From Porphyrobacter sp. (GTDB lineage Bacteria > Pseudomonadota > Alphaproteobacteria > Sphingomonadales > Sphingomonadaceae): a stretch of 5,236 bases of DNA. This document shows positions 1 to 4,789 of the stretch, one piece after another. Position numbers and translations under genes: made by a program. Every line of letters begins with the position of its first letter. Position 1 is the first letter of the stretch. Location of the stretch: assembly GCA_018991295.1 (NCBI GenBank), contig JAGKSZ010000127.1:1-5236 (forward strand). Reading direction: 5' to 3'. The notes under the pieces were generated by a model, which saw nothing but the letters and a program-made list of their open reading frames with translations, was not told the origin of the DNA and made no database searches.

Positions 1-1
1 G

Positions 2-703
2 GGGCTGGAGGCTGCTGCCGCTGCGCTCGGCCGGCAGGGACCACGGCTTGACCGGGCCAATTCCTATATCGCGGTGATGGTGGACGATCTGACCTTGCAG
101 GGCGTGTCCGAACCCTACCGCATGCTCACCGCCCGCGCCGAATACCGCCTGCGCCTGCGCGCCAATAATGCGGCGACACGGCTTACCGGGCTCGGCGTCG
201 AGGCCGGGTGCATCGGGGAAGAGCGCCGTCTCTGGTGGGAACGGCGCGAGGACACCCGCAAAATGTTTCACGTGAAACATTGCGAGAAGGTCCATGCCCG
301 CGAACTGGCCGATCTTGGCCTGCCCGTGCGGCGTGATCATGGGGAGAAGTCGTTGGCTGAATGGCTGCGTTTTGACGGGATCACCCCTGAGGCGCTTGCG
401 CCGTGGCTGGGTGACATCACCGCGCTCGACCCGCTGCTAGCCGAGGAAATGGCCGAGGATGCCGCCTATGCGCCTTACCTTGCCCGGCAGGACGCCGAGC
501 TGCGTGACCTGCGTGCCAGCGAGGCGCTGCCCCTGCCTGCGGATTTCCCCTATGGTGAGGTGCCCGGCTTGTCCAACGAGATGGTCGAACGGTTGAGCAA
601 GGCTGCGCCCGGGACATTGGCGGCTGCGGGACGTGTGCCCGGTGTGACGCCGGCAGCGCTTTCGGCATTGCTCGTCCATGCGCGGCGCAGGGCGGCAGCA
701 TGA
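2..703 (+). CDS. mnmG: MnmG (GidA), tRNA uridine-34 carboxymethylaminomethyl modification enzyme, C-terminal part
   Basis: MnmG is the FAD-dependent partner of MnmE; together they make the (carboxymethyl)aminomethyl group at U34 of certain tRNAs. The frame is open from base 2 with no start, so the N-terminal FAD domain lies outside the window; 233 residues are visible of a protein usually near 620. The family signature EPYRMLTARAEYRLRLR appears around visible residues 37-53, followed by N-A-x-x-R-L. The end matches the E. coli C-terminus in layout: GLSNEMVERL, then GVTPAALSALLVHARRR. This C-terminal helical part is known to contact MnmE and tRNA. Visible residues 88-93 are MFHVKH, encoded by a parS palindrome in a stretch where the E. 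coli protein has an ordinary helical sequence. The TGA stop overlaps the rsmG ATG (ATGA), indicating translational coupling. Identification is firm. Confidence 0.97.
   Translation, partial: GLEAAAAALGRQGPRLDRANSYIAVMVDDLTLQGVSEPYRMLTARAEYRLRLRANNAATRLTGLGVEAGCIGEERRLWWERREDTRKMFHVKHCEKVHARELADLGLPVRRDHGEKSLAEWLRFDGITPEALAPWLGDITALDPLLAEEMAEDAAYAPYLARQDAELRDLRASEALPLPADFPYGEVPGLSNEMVERLSKAAPGTLAAAGRVPGVTPAALSALLVHARRRAAA
262..281. other. parS centromere site 1, inside mnmG
   Basis: This is a perfect 20-bp palindrome, AATGTTTCACGTGAAACATT, containing the 16-bp consensus parS TGTTTCACGTGAAACA at 264-279. It is the loading site for ParB-CTP clamps, and parB is encoded 1.9 kb downstream. It is AT-rich (6 G+C of 16) within a strongly GC-rich gene. 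The mnmG frame reads it as M-F-H-V-K-H. The palindrome stops at exactly 20 bp, because the next outward pair (A261/G282) does not match. Confidence 0.95.
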
Positions 704-1326
704 TCACCAACGAAACCGAGGCCCGCGCCTATGTCGCCGCGCTGACCGATGCGGCAGGGATGGCGCGGCTGGAACGTTTTGCCGCGCTGGGGCTTGAAGA
801 GAACCAGCAGCAGAACCTTATCGCCAAGGCGACCGAACCGCTGCTCTGGCAACGCCACATCGCGGACTCCGCGCAGCTGCTCGAAAATGTTTCACGTGAA
901 ACATTGGGGCCGAATGCGGGTGGTCCCTGGCTCGATCTCGGGAGTGGCCCGGGCTTTCCCGGGCTGGTGATCGCGGCGCTGTGCCCGAATATGCCGGTGG
1001 TCCTGGTGGAATCCCGTGCCCGCCGCGTGGAGTTCCTCAATCGCGCCGTTGCCGCGCTCGGTTTGACCAAGTGCCGGGTTGAGGGGCATCGGCTTGAGCG
1101 GGTGACGCCCTTCGCCGCCCGCGCCATTTCGGCACGCGCTTTCGCGCCTCTCCCCAAACTTCTGGAGCTATCCGCACCCTTCTCCACAAGGGGCACCTGC
1201 TACGTGTTGCCCAAGGGGCGTTCGGCAGCGATGGAATTGGAGAGCTTGAAGCCTTCGATTCGGGCAATGTTTCACGTGAAACATTCCTTGACCGATCCCG
1301 AGGCGGGGATCATCGTGAAGGCCTGA
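700..1326 (+). CDS. rsmG: RsmG (GidB), 16S rRNA (guanine-527-N7)-methyltransferase
   Basis: RsmG transfers a methyl group from S-adenosylmethionine to N7 of G527 in 16S rRNA; loss in other bacteria gives low-level streptomycin resistance. The 208 residues are close to the E. coli length of 207. Visible motifs are WQRHIADSAQLL (50-61, the family's W-x-RHI-DS block), the SAM-binding loop LDLGSGPGFPG (78-88), an acidic residue after the second strand (VLVES, 101-105), ARAFAPLPKLLE (145-156) and LPKG (170-173). The ATG lies in the ATGA overlap with the mnmG stop and the start-proximal sequence fits the family, so the start is secure. Two parS palindromes are built into the gene, encoding N-V-S-R-E-T-L at 63-69 and M-F-H-V-K-H at 190-195. 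The protein ends SLTDPEAGIIVKA, a normal family terminus, so the sites have not disrupted it. Confidence 0.97.
   Translation: MITNETEARAYVAALTDAAGMARLERFAALGLEENQQQNLIAKATEPLLWQRHIADSAQLLENVSRETLGPNAGGPWLDLGSGPGFPGLVIAALCPNMPVVLVESRARRVEFLNRAVAALGLTKCRVEGHRLERVTPFAARAISARAFAPLPKLLELSAPFSTRGTCYVLPKGRSAAMELESLKPSIRAMFHVKHSLTDPEAGIIVKA
886..905. other. parS centromere site 2, inside rsmG (central)
   Basis: This is the same perfect 20-bp palindrome as site 1, with the parS core at 888-903. Its centre is 624 bp from that of site 1. Here the host gene reads it in a different frame, as N-V-S-R-E-T-L, placing it between the WxRHI-DS block and the SAM-binding loop of RsmG. Confidence 0.95.
1266..1285. 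other. parS centromere site 3, at the 3' end of rsmG
   Basis: This is the third identical 20-bp palindrome, with the parS core at 1268-1283. Its centre is 380 bp from site 2 and about 108 bp upstream of the parA start codon. It is read as M-F-H-V-K-H, as in site 1. As the site closest to parAB, ParB bound here is well placed to affect parA transcription. That regulatory role is inference. Confidence 0.95.
1288..1316 (+). promoter_or_regulatory. possible sigma-70-type promoter for parA (weak)
   Basis: TTGACC at 1288-1293 matches five of six bases of the -35 consensus. A 17-base spacer leads to CATCGT at 1311-1316, a poor -10 element with three of six matches. The -35 begins three bases after the parS3 palindrome ends. 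A start near 1323 would give a leader of about 60 bases before parA. The -10 is weak, and alphaproteobacterial promoters are hard to call by eye. Confidence 0.22.
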
Positions 1327-1343
1327 CACGCGAGAGCTGTGCG

Positions 1344-1358
1344 GATTCAGAATGAATC
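1344..1358. promoter_or_regulatory. pair of GANTC (CcrM-type) methylation sites in the parA leader
   Basis: GATTC at 1344-1348 and GAATC at 1354-1358 lie 10 bp apart (start to start), about one helical turn, and form a 5-bp inverted repeat around AGAAT. GANTC is the target of the cell-cycle adenine methyltransferase CcrM, common in Alphaproteobacteria. Both sites fall in the 57-base rsmG-parA gap. The sites are seen directly; methylation and any regulatory effect are inferred. Confidence 0.4.
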
Positions 1359-1373
1359 GGCACGCGGAAGGAC

Positions 1374-1378
1374 AGGAA
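1374..1378 (+). promoter_or_regulatory. Shine-Dalgarno sequence that fixes the parA start
   Basis: AGGAA lies five bases before the ATG at 1384, with a second purine-rich stretch GGAAGGA at 1366-1372. This supports the ATG at 1384 over the in-frame GTG at 1339, which would add 15 residues ahead of the conserved ParA N-terminus. Confidence 0.7.
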
Positions 1379-1383
1379 CGATC

Positions 1384-2160
1384 ATGCTGACCACCGCGAT
1401 TGCCAACCAGAAGGGCGGAGTGGGCAAGACCACCACCGCCATCAACATCGCCACCGCCATGGCCGCGACCGGTTGGCGCACGCTGCTGATCGATCTTGAC
1501 CCGCAGGGCAATGCCTCGACCGGGCTGGGCGTCCATTCCGCTGCGCGCGAAGTGTCGAGCTATGATCTGCTGGTGGACGAAGTCTCGCTCGAATCGGCGA
1601 TCGTCCGTTCGGCTATCCCCAAGCTCGATCTGATCCCGGCGACGGTCGATCTGTCGGGCGCAGAGGTGGAGCTGGTGGCGGTCGAGGGGCGCACACACCG
1701 GCTCGACAAGGCGCTGGAGGGGCACACCGGCCATGATATCTGCTTCATCGATTGTCCGCCCTCACTCGGCCTGTTGACGCTGAACGCTTTGTGCGCGGCC
1801 GATACGCTGCTGGTGCCGCTGCAATGCGAGTTCTTCGCGCTGGAGGGGTTGAGCCAGCTTCTCCAGACCGTGGATCAGGTGCAGCAACGCTTTAATCCCG
1901 ATCTTGGCATCATCGGCGTGGCGCTGACCATGTATGACCGGCGCAACCGGCTGACCGATCAGGTGTCGGATGACGTGCGCGATTGTCTGGGCAAGCTGGT
2001 GTTCGATACGGTGATCCCGCGCAATGTGCGCCTCTCCGAAGCGCCGAGCCATGGGCTCCCCGCGCTGATCTATGACCAGCATTGCACCGGCAGCCGCGCC
2101 TATATGTCTCTGGCCCGCGAGCTGATCGGACGATTTCCCGCAGAAAGACAGGCCGCATGA
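1384..2160 (+). CDS. parA: ParA (Soj), chromosome-partitioning ATPase
   Basis: ParA is a Walker-type ATPase that binds nucleoid DNA non-specifically as an ATP dimer. It drives movement of ParB-parS complexes when ParB triggers its hydrolysis. The 258-residue product shows, in order: the deviant Walker A motif KGGVGKTT at 10-17 with signature lysine K10 and catalytic-loop K15; the A' motif DLDPQGN at 37-43; the Walker B region CFIDCPPSLG at 120-129; and the family block IPRNVRLSEAPSHGLP at 211-226. Length and the absence of an N-terminal DNA-binding extension fit the chromosomal type rather than the longer plasmid type (family knowledge). The ATG at 1384 follows AGGAA. The gene starts 57 bases after rsmG and overlaps parB by ATGA, so the two are probably co-translated. 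No missing key residue was seen. Confidence 0.97.
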   Translation: MLTTAIANQKGGVGKTTTAINIATAMAATGWRTLLIDLDPQGNASTGLGVHSAAREVSSYDLLVDEVSLESAIVRSAIPKLDLIPATVDLSGAEVELVAVEGRTHRLDKALEGHTGHDICFIDCPPSLGLLTLNALCAADTLLVPLQCEFFALEGLSQLLQTVDQVQQRFNPDLGIIGVALTMYDRRNRLTDQVSDDVRDCLGKLVFDTVIPRNVRLSEAPSHGLPALIYDQHCTGSRAYMSLARELIGRFPAERQAA

Positions 2161-3119
2161 CTGAAAACGCCGCACAACCCGCTGAATTGAATGGAAATTC
2201 GCGCACCGATGATAAGCCGCGGCGGCTGGGGCGGGGGCTTGGAGCATTGCTCGGGGAAACCCGCCGCGAAGAGCCTTTGGTGCGCCGTGAGGACAGCGCC
2301 AGCGGTGAGGCAGCGGCCCCCGGCAGCTCGCCGCTGCGGATGCTGCCGATTGCGAGCATCAAGCCTCTGCCCGGTAACCCGCGCAAATATTTCGATGAGG
2401 CGGCGCTGTCGGAACTGGCGGCCTCGATTGCCAGCCGGGGGGTGATTCAGCCGATCATCGTGCGCCCGCATCCCAATGGCGAGGGCTACCAGCTGGTCGC
2501 GGGTGAGCGACGCTGGCGAGCGGCGCAGAAGGCGCGGCTCCACGAAATCCCGGCGCTGGTGCGCAACCTTACCGACCGCGAGGTGATGGCCCTTGCGCTG
2601 ATCGAAAATCTCCAGCGCGAAGACCTCAACCCGGTCGAAGAAGCGCGTGCCTATCATCGCCTTTCGGAAGACGAGGGCATGATCCAGGTCGACATCGCCA
2701 AAATGGTCGAAAAATCGCGCAGCCATGTCGCCAACATGATGCGGCTGGTGACGCTGCCTGACCCGGTGCTCGATCTGATCGAGGAGGGCAAGCTGTCTAT
2801 CGGCCATGCCCGTGCGCTGATCGGGCGCGATGATGCGCGTGAACTGGCGGCCATCGCAGTGGCCGAGGGGCTATCGGTGCGCGATATCGAAACGCTCACC
2901 AAGAAGCCGATCAAGCGCGCCGATCCATCAGAGCCGCCTTATCAAACCGCTGAAAATGCAGATATTCTTGCCGTCCAGCAGCATCTTGAGGAATTCCTCG
3001 GGCTGAGTGTGCGGATCAAGCCCGAAGGCGATCCGCGCAAGGGCGTGATGACGATCCGTTACACTACGCTCGATCAGCTTGATCTGCTGTGCCAGCGGCT
3101 GACCGGCGAAGAGATCTGA
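2157..3119 (+). CDS. parB: ParB (Spo0J), centromere-binding CTPase clamp
   Basis: ParB loads at parS, binds CTP, closes into a sliding clamp that spreads over nearby DNA, and stimulates ParA ATPase. In the 320 residues I see an N-terminal basic segment RRLGRGLGALLG (22-33) that in the family contacts ParA. Next come the nucleotide-domain motifs GVIQPIIVRP (95-104), AGERRWRAA (115-123, the GERR CTP-binding motif) and ENLQREDLNPVEEA (150-163). The helix-turn-helix that reads parS covers about 175-201 (IAKMVEKSRSHVANMMRL). A linker follows, then a C-terminal dimerisation domain at about 265-320. The start is the ATG in the ATGA overlap with parA; this leaves a typical short ParB N-terminus. Three matching parS sites lie upstream in the same window. 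No truncation or frameshift is visible. Confidence 0.97.
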   Translation: MTENAAQPAELNGNSRTDDKPRRLGRGLGALLGETRREEPLVRREDSASGEAAAPGSSPLRMLPIASIKPLPGNPRKYFDEAALSELAASIASRGVIQPIIVRPHPNGEGYQLVAGERRWRAAQKARLHEIPALVRNLTDREVMALALIENLQREDLNPVEEARAYHRLSEDEGMIQVDIAKMVEKSRSHVANMMRLVTLPDPVLDLIEEGKLSIGHARALIGRDDARELAAIAVAEGLSVRDIETLTKKPIKRADPSEPPYQTAENADILAVQQHLEEFLGLSVRIKPEGDPRKGVMTIRYTTLDQLDLLCQRLTGEEI

Positions 3120-3147
3120 TCGCCGTCACACTCCGCACCAGATACGA

Positions 3148-3183
3148 AAAGCCCCGCAAGCTCGCCTGAACTTGCGGGGCTTT
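3148..3183. terminator. bidirectional intrinsic terminator between parB and the convergent gene
   Basis: A perfect 13-bp stem pairs AAAGCCCCGCAAG (3148-3160) with CTTGCGGGGCTTT (3171-3183) around a 10-base loop. On the + strand it is followed by a T-rich stretch (TTTCCTTTG), 28 bases after the parB stop. Read on the - strand the stem ends in TTTT, serving the glycine-zipper gene that stops at 3209. One hairpin can therefore end transcription from both sides. Confidence 0.9.
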
Positions 3184-3208
3184 CCTTTGTCCCCTGCGGG
3201 ACGTGAAC

Positions 3209-4111
3209 TCAGCGCTGCTTGATCATCTTTGCCGATGGGCGCGGGCGCGGGGCGGGGTCGATGATCCGCGTTGCGCCAGGAACGGTGTAGGTTTCCTCGC
3301 GGACAGTCTCACGCACGACCACCTGCTGCTGCACCTCGGTGCGCACCGGCACCATCACCATTTGCGGCGGCGGTGCATAGCTGTAGCCGTAGGAATAGGC
3401 CTGCGGGTAGCCATAACCATAGCCGTAATCATAGGCGGGGTAGGCAATCGTGCGGCTGGCCACCCGGCCGCCTGGGGCGCCATAGGCCGACAGGTAGGAA
3501 TCGAGCGCGGCTTCACAGTTGTAGAGGTTCTTCTTCTTGTCGCCATCGAACAGGCTGCCAAGCAACCCGCCGAGCAAGCCACCGCCCCCGACACCGAGCA
3601 CCGAACCGAGCACGCGGTCACCTGCGCCGGCGATTTCGTAACCGGCAACCCCGCCGGCAATCGCGCCGAGCAGTCCGCCGATGATCAGCCCGGTCCGATC
3701 GCGATTCTGCCCGCGGGTGCGGCGGCGGCATTCCTCGATCCACTGCTCGCGCTCGAACACGGCCGGAGCGTAGGCCGGAGCATAGGCTTGCGGCTGGGCA
3801 TAGGCCGGATTGGGCATCCCGATGGGGCGGGGATAGCCATCGGGTGCGACCGGCGCCGGGCGGGCGGCATCAATGCGGCGGGTGCGGGTGATTGTTTCGA
3901 CCCCGTTCACCGTCGTCACCGTTTCGTTCATCTGCATGGGCACGGTGACCGGAGCGGGCGCGCTGCGCATATCGGAAGGCAGGGCGCGCAGCTCGTTCTG
4001 GCCCATCGGGGTGAGCGGCGGCAGATCGCTGTAATTCTGCGCCTGCAGGGCAGCGGGCACGGCTGCCAGCGCGAGCGCGGTGAGCGGAAGGGCGAAAAAC
4101 GGCTTGGACAT
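3209..4111 (-). CDS. secreted glycine-zipper protein with Tyr/Gly-rich tract, function unknown
   Basis: The product has 300 residues. Residues 1-24 look like a Sec signal peptide, with a likely cut after A-L-Q-A before QNYSD. Residues 25-120 are Pro/Ala-rich and end in a short repeat (AYAQPQAYAPAYAPA, 103-117). At 141-189 lies a glycine zipper (GLIIGGLLGAIAGG, then GSVLGVGGGGLLGGLLGSLF), a pattern of glycine-zipper 2TM outer-membrane or surface-antigen-like proteins that can insert in or associate with membranes. Two lone cysteines, C128 (EECRRR) and C199 (YNCEAAL), bracket it and could form a disulfide. Residues 224-249 are rich in Tyr and Gly (YDYGYGYGYP). The C-terminus is charged (VRETVREETYTV) and ends in a basic Pro-rich tail. 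The ATG at 4111 follows AGGGGGA at a 7-base spacing. It appears monocistronic or downstream of msrC. An envelope role is inference; no enzyme motif was seen. Confidence 0.85.
   Translation of the reverse strand: MSKPFFALPLTALALAAVPAALQAQNYSDLPPLTPMGQNELRALPSDMRSAPAPVTVPMQMNETVTTVNGVETITRTRRIDAARPAPVAPDGYPRPIGMPNPAYAQPQAYAPAYAPAVFEREQWIEECRRRTRGQNRDRTGLIIGGLLGAIAGGVAGYEIAGAGDRVLGSVLGVGGGGLLGGLLGSLFDGDKKKNLYNCEAALDSYLSAYGAPGGRVASRTIAYPAYDYGYGYGYPQAYSYGYSYAPPPQMVMVPVRTEVQQQVVVRETVREETYTVPGATRIIDPAPRPRPSAKMIKQR
3761..3784 (-). repeat. two 12-bp tandem units coding Ala-Pro-Ala-Tyr
   Basis: GGCCGGAGCGTA (3761-3772) is followed directly by GGCCGGAGCATA (3773-3784), with one difference. A partial further unit starts at 3803 (GGCCGGAT) after a related GGGCATA. 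On the coding strand these give the AYAPAYAPA part of the glycine-zipper protein. The region is a likely hotspot for repeat-number change, which would alter the protein in four-residue steps. Confidence 0.6.
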
Positions 4112-4118
4112 GGGCAAA

Positions 4119-4125
4119 TCCCCCT
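4119..4125 (-). promoter_or_regulatory. Shine-Dalgarno sequence for the glycine-zipper gene
   Basis: On the - strand AGGGGGA lies seven bases before the ATG at 4111. It favours that ATG over an in-frame TTG two codons upstream (4117), which would sit only one base from the site. A GANTC site (GAATC, 4126-4130) directly abuts it. Confidence 0.65.
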
Positions 4126-4143
4126 GAATCAGCCAGGTCAGCT

Positions 4144-4167
4144 GATGGTTAGCAAAAGCTTACCATC
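4144..4167. repeat. interrupted inverted repeat upstream of the glycine-zipper gene
   Basis: GATGGTTAGC (4144-4153) and GCTTACCATC (4158-4167) form 10-base arms with one mismatch around AAAA. The inner edge is 33 bases or more upstream of the start codon of the gene on the - strand. It overlaps the 8-bp palindrome TCAGCTGA at 4138-4145. It may be an operator or a leader hairpin. It lacks a T-tract suitable for a clear terminator in either direction. Confidence 0.35.
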
Positions 4168-4196
4168 GCATGGCCGCTGCGCCCAAGGGGGGTATT

Positions 4197-4209
4197 GCCC
4201 CTGTCCCGT
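4197..4209. repeat. left arm of a 13-bp inverted repeat flanking msrC
   Basis: GCCCCTGTCCCGT at 4197-4209 is the exact reverse complement of 4720-4732. This arm lies in the 3' flank of msrC, beginning 12 bases after its stop codon. It shares bases with the small hairpin at 4204-4216. The match is seen directly; its meaning is open, as GC-rich 13-mers can match by chance. Confidence 0.5.
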
Positions 4210-4216
4210 TTCGGGA
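4204..4216 (-). terminator. small hairpin just after msrC, weak terminator candidate
   Basis: TCCCG-TTT-CGGGA forms a 5-bp stem with a 3-base loop four bases after the msrC stop on the - strand. A second short stem (GGGG/CCCC around 4189-4201) follows. Neither is followed by a proper T-run, so termination may be partial and read-through into the glycine-zipper gene is possible. Confidence 0.25.
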
Positions 4217-4220
4217 TGGA

Positions 4221-4721
4221 TCAGATACGGCTGGAGAGCAGCGCGGCAAGCGCCTCGACGCCTGCGGCATCATCTGCGGTGAAGCGGGCGGGCGAGGGGC
4301 TGTCGAGATCGATCACTGCGATTACCGCGCCATCGCGCAGCACCGGCACCACCAGCTCGCTGGCGCTGGCGGCATCGCAGGCGATGTGGCCGGGGAAGGC
4401 GTGGACATCATCGACCAGCTGCGTCGCCCCGCTCGCGGCGGCCGTTCCGCACACGCCCTTGCCAAAAGGGATGCGGATGCAGGCCGGGCGGCCGACGAAA
4501 GGCCCGAGAACCAGCTCGTCAGCGCCGCCGGTCTTGGCCGGACCCACACGGTAGAAACCCGCCCAGTTCAGATCGGGCAGGAATTCCCACAAGAGCGCGG
4601 CGACATTGGCCATGTTGGCGATGCCATCGGGTTCGCCCGCAGTCAGCGCATCTGCGGCAGCCAAGAGCTCGCGGTAGAGATCCGCAGGAGGCAGAGGGGT
4701 GTCAGGCTTGAAATCATACAC
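4221..4721 (-). CDS. msrC: free methionine-(R)-sulfoxide reductase, GAF-domain (fRMsr/YebR family)
   Basis: This cytosolic enzyme reduces free L-methionine-(R)-sulfoxide, repairing oxidised methionine with reducing power from thioredoxin (family knowledge). The product is 166 residues, the usual size, and is one GAF domain. Visible blocks are LNWAGFY (51-57), GPFVGRPACIRIPFGKGVCGTAA (73-95, two cysteines), DVHAFPGHIACDAASASELVVP (105-126, third cysteine) and DLDSPSPARF (138-147). The three cysteines C81, C91 and C115 keep the 10- and 24-residue spacings of the yeast and E. coli enzymes, so it should be active. I chose the GTG at 4721 (V-Y-D-F-K-P) because it matches the family N-terminus. A GAAAGG lies 10 bases upstream, and longer in-frame starts run antisense through the neighbouring gene. 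It is divergent from the PQQ-type gene. Confidence 0.94.
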   Translation of the reverse strand: MYDFKPDTPLPPADLYRELLAAADALTAGEPDGIANMANVAALLWEFLPDLNWAGFYRVGPAKTGGADELVLGPFVGRPACIRIPFGKGVCGTAAASGATQLVDDVHAFPGHIACDAASASELVVPVLRDGAVIAVIDLDSPSPARFTADDAAGVEALAALLSSRI

Positions 4722-4732
4722 GGGACAGGGGC
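4720..4732. repeat. right arm of the 13-bp inverted repeat, over the msrC start region
   Basis: ACGGGACAGGGGC at 4720-4732 matches the left arm (4197-4209) in inverted orientation with no mismatch. On the msrC strand it covers the last base of the likely ribosome binding site, the whole 10-base spacer and the first two bases of the GTG start. Both flanking bases fail to pair. Confidence 0.5.
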
Positions 4733-4755
4733 CTTTCGTCGCGCAGCGCCGTTCT

Positions 4756-4770
4756 TGGCGGTTGCCGCCA
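4756..4770. promoter_or_regulatory. 15-bp palindrome in the divergent spacer, operator candidate
   Basis: TGGCGG-TTG-CCGCCA is a perfect inverted repeat with 6-bp arms and a 3-base centre. It sits near the middle of the 75-bp gap between msrC (-) and the PQQ-type gene (+). GCGCAG occurs on both sides of it (4741-4746 and 4771-4776). It could be a repressor site shared by both genes. No regulator family is recognised. Confidence 0.35.
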
Positions 4771-4789
4771 GCGCAGTCGCGCCTTATCC
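4762..4789 (+). promoter_or_regulatory. possible promoter of the PQQ-type gene
   Basis: TTGCCG (4762-4767) and TTATCC (4784-4789) are separated by 16 bases and resemble weak -35 and -10 elements. The -10 ends only seven bases before the ATG at 4797. If real, transcription would start at or beside the start codon and the mRNA would be leaderless. The -35 overlaps the 15-bp palindrome at 4756-4770. No Shine-Dalgarno sequence is visible, which agrees with this but does not prove it. Confidence 0.25.

Noticed and set aside
271..272. CACGTG core of the palindromes as an E-box-like transcription factor site
   Set aside because: E-boxes are eukaryotic; the whole 16-bp palindrome is explained by ParB binding and parB is present nearby.
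262..1285. The three 20-bp repeats as a CRISPR, REP element or mobile-element footprint
   Set aside because: Spacing is irregular (624 and 380 bp between centres), the copies lie inside intact conserved genes, and the sequence is exactly the parS consensus.
1339..1383. 15-residue N-terminal extension of ParA from the GTG at 1339
   Set aside because: The ATG at 1384 has a Shine-Dalgarno sequence and gives the standard ParA N-terminus just before KGGVGKTT; the extension has no family similarity.
2082..2156. 25-residue N-terminal extension of ParB reading back into parA
   Set aside because: It overlaps parA in another frame. The ATG at 2157 in the ATGA overlap is the usual coupled start.
2100..2807. 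- strand open frame of 235 codons opposite parB
   Set aside because: It is fully antisense to parB, which has strong family motifs; the translated sequence shows no domain.
3189..3202. GTCCC-CTGC-GGGAC mini-hairpin beside the main terminator
   Set aside because: The stem is only 5 bp with no T-run, and the neighbouring 13-bp hairpin already explains termination.
3203..4282. Long + strand open frame of 359 codons opposite the glycine-zipper gene
   Set aside because: It is antisense to a gene with a signal peptide and glycine zipper. Its product is a His/Arg/Gly-rich low-complexity shadow typical of the complement of GC-rich coding DNA, and it runs through the terminator side and the msrC 3' end.
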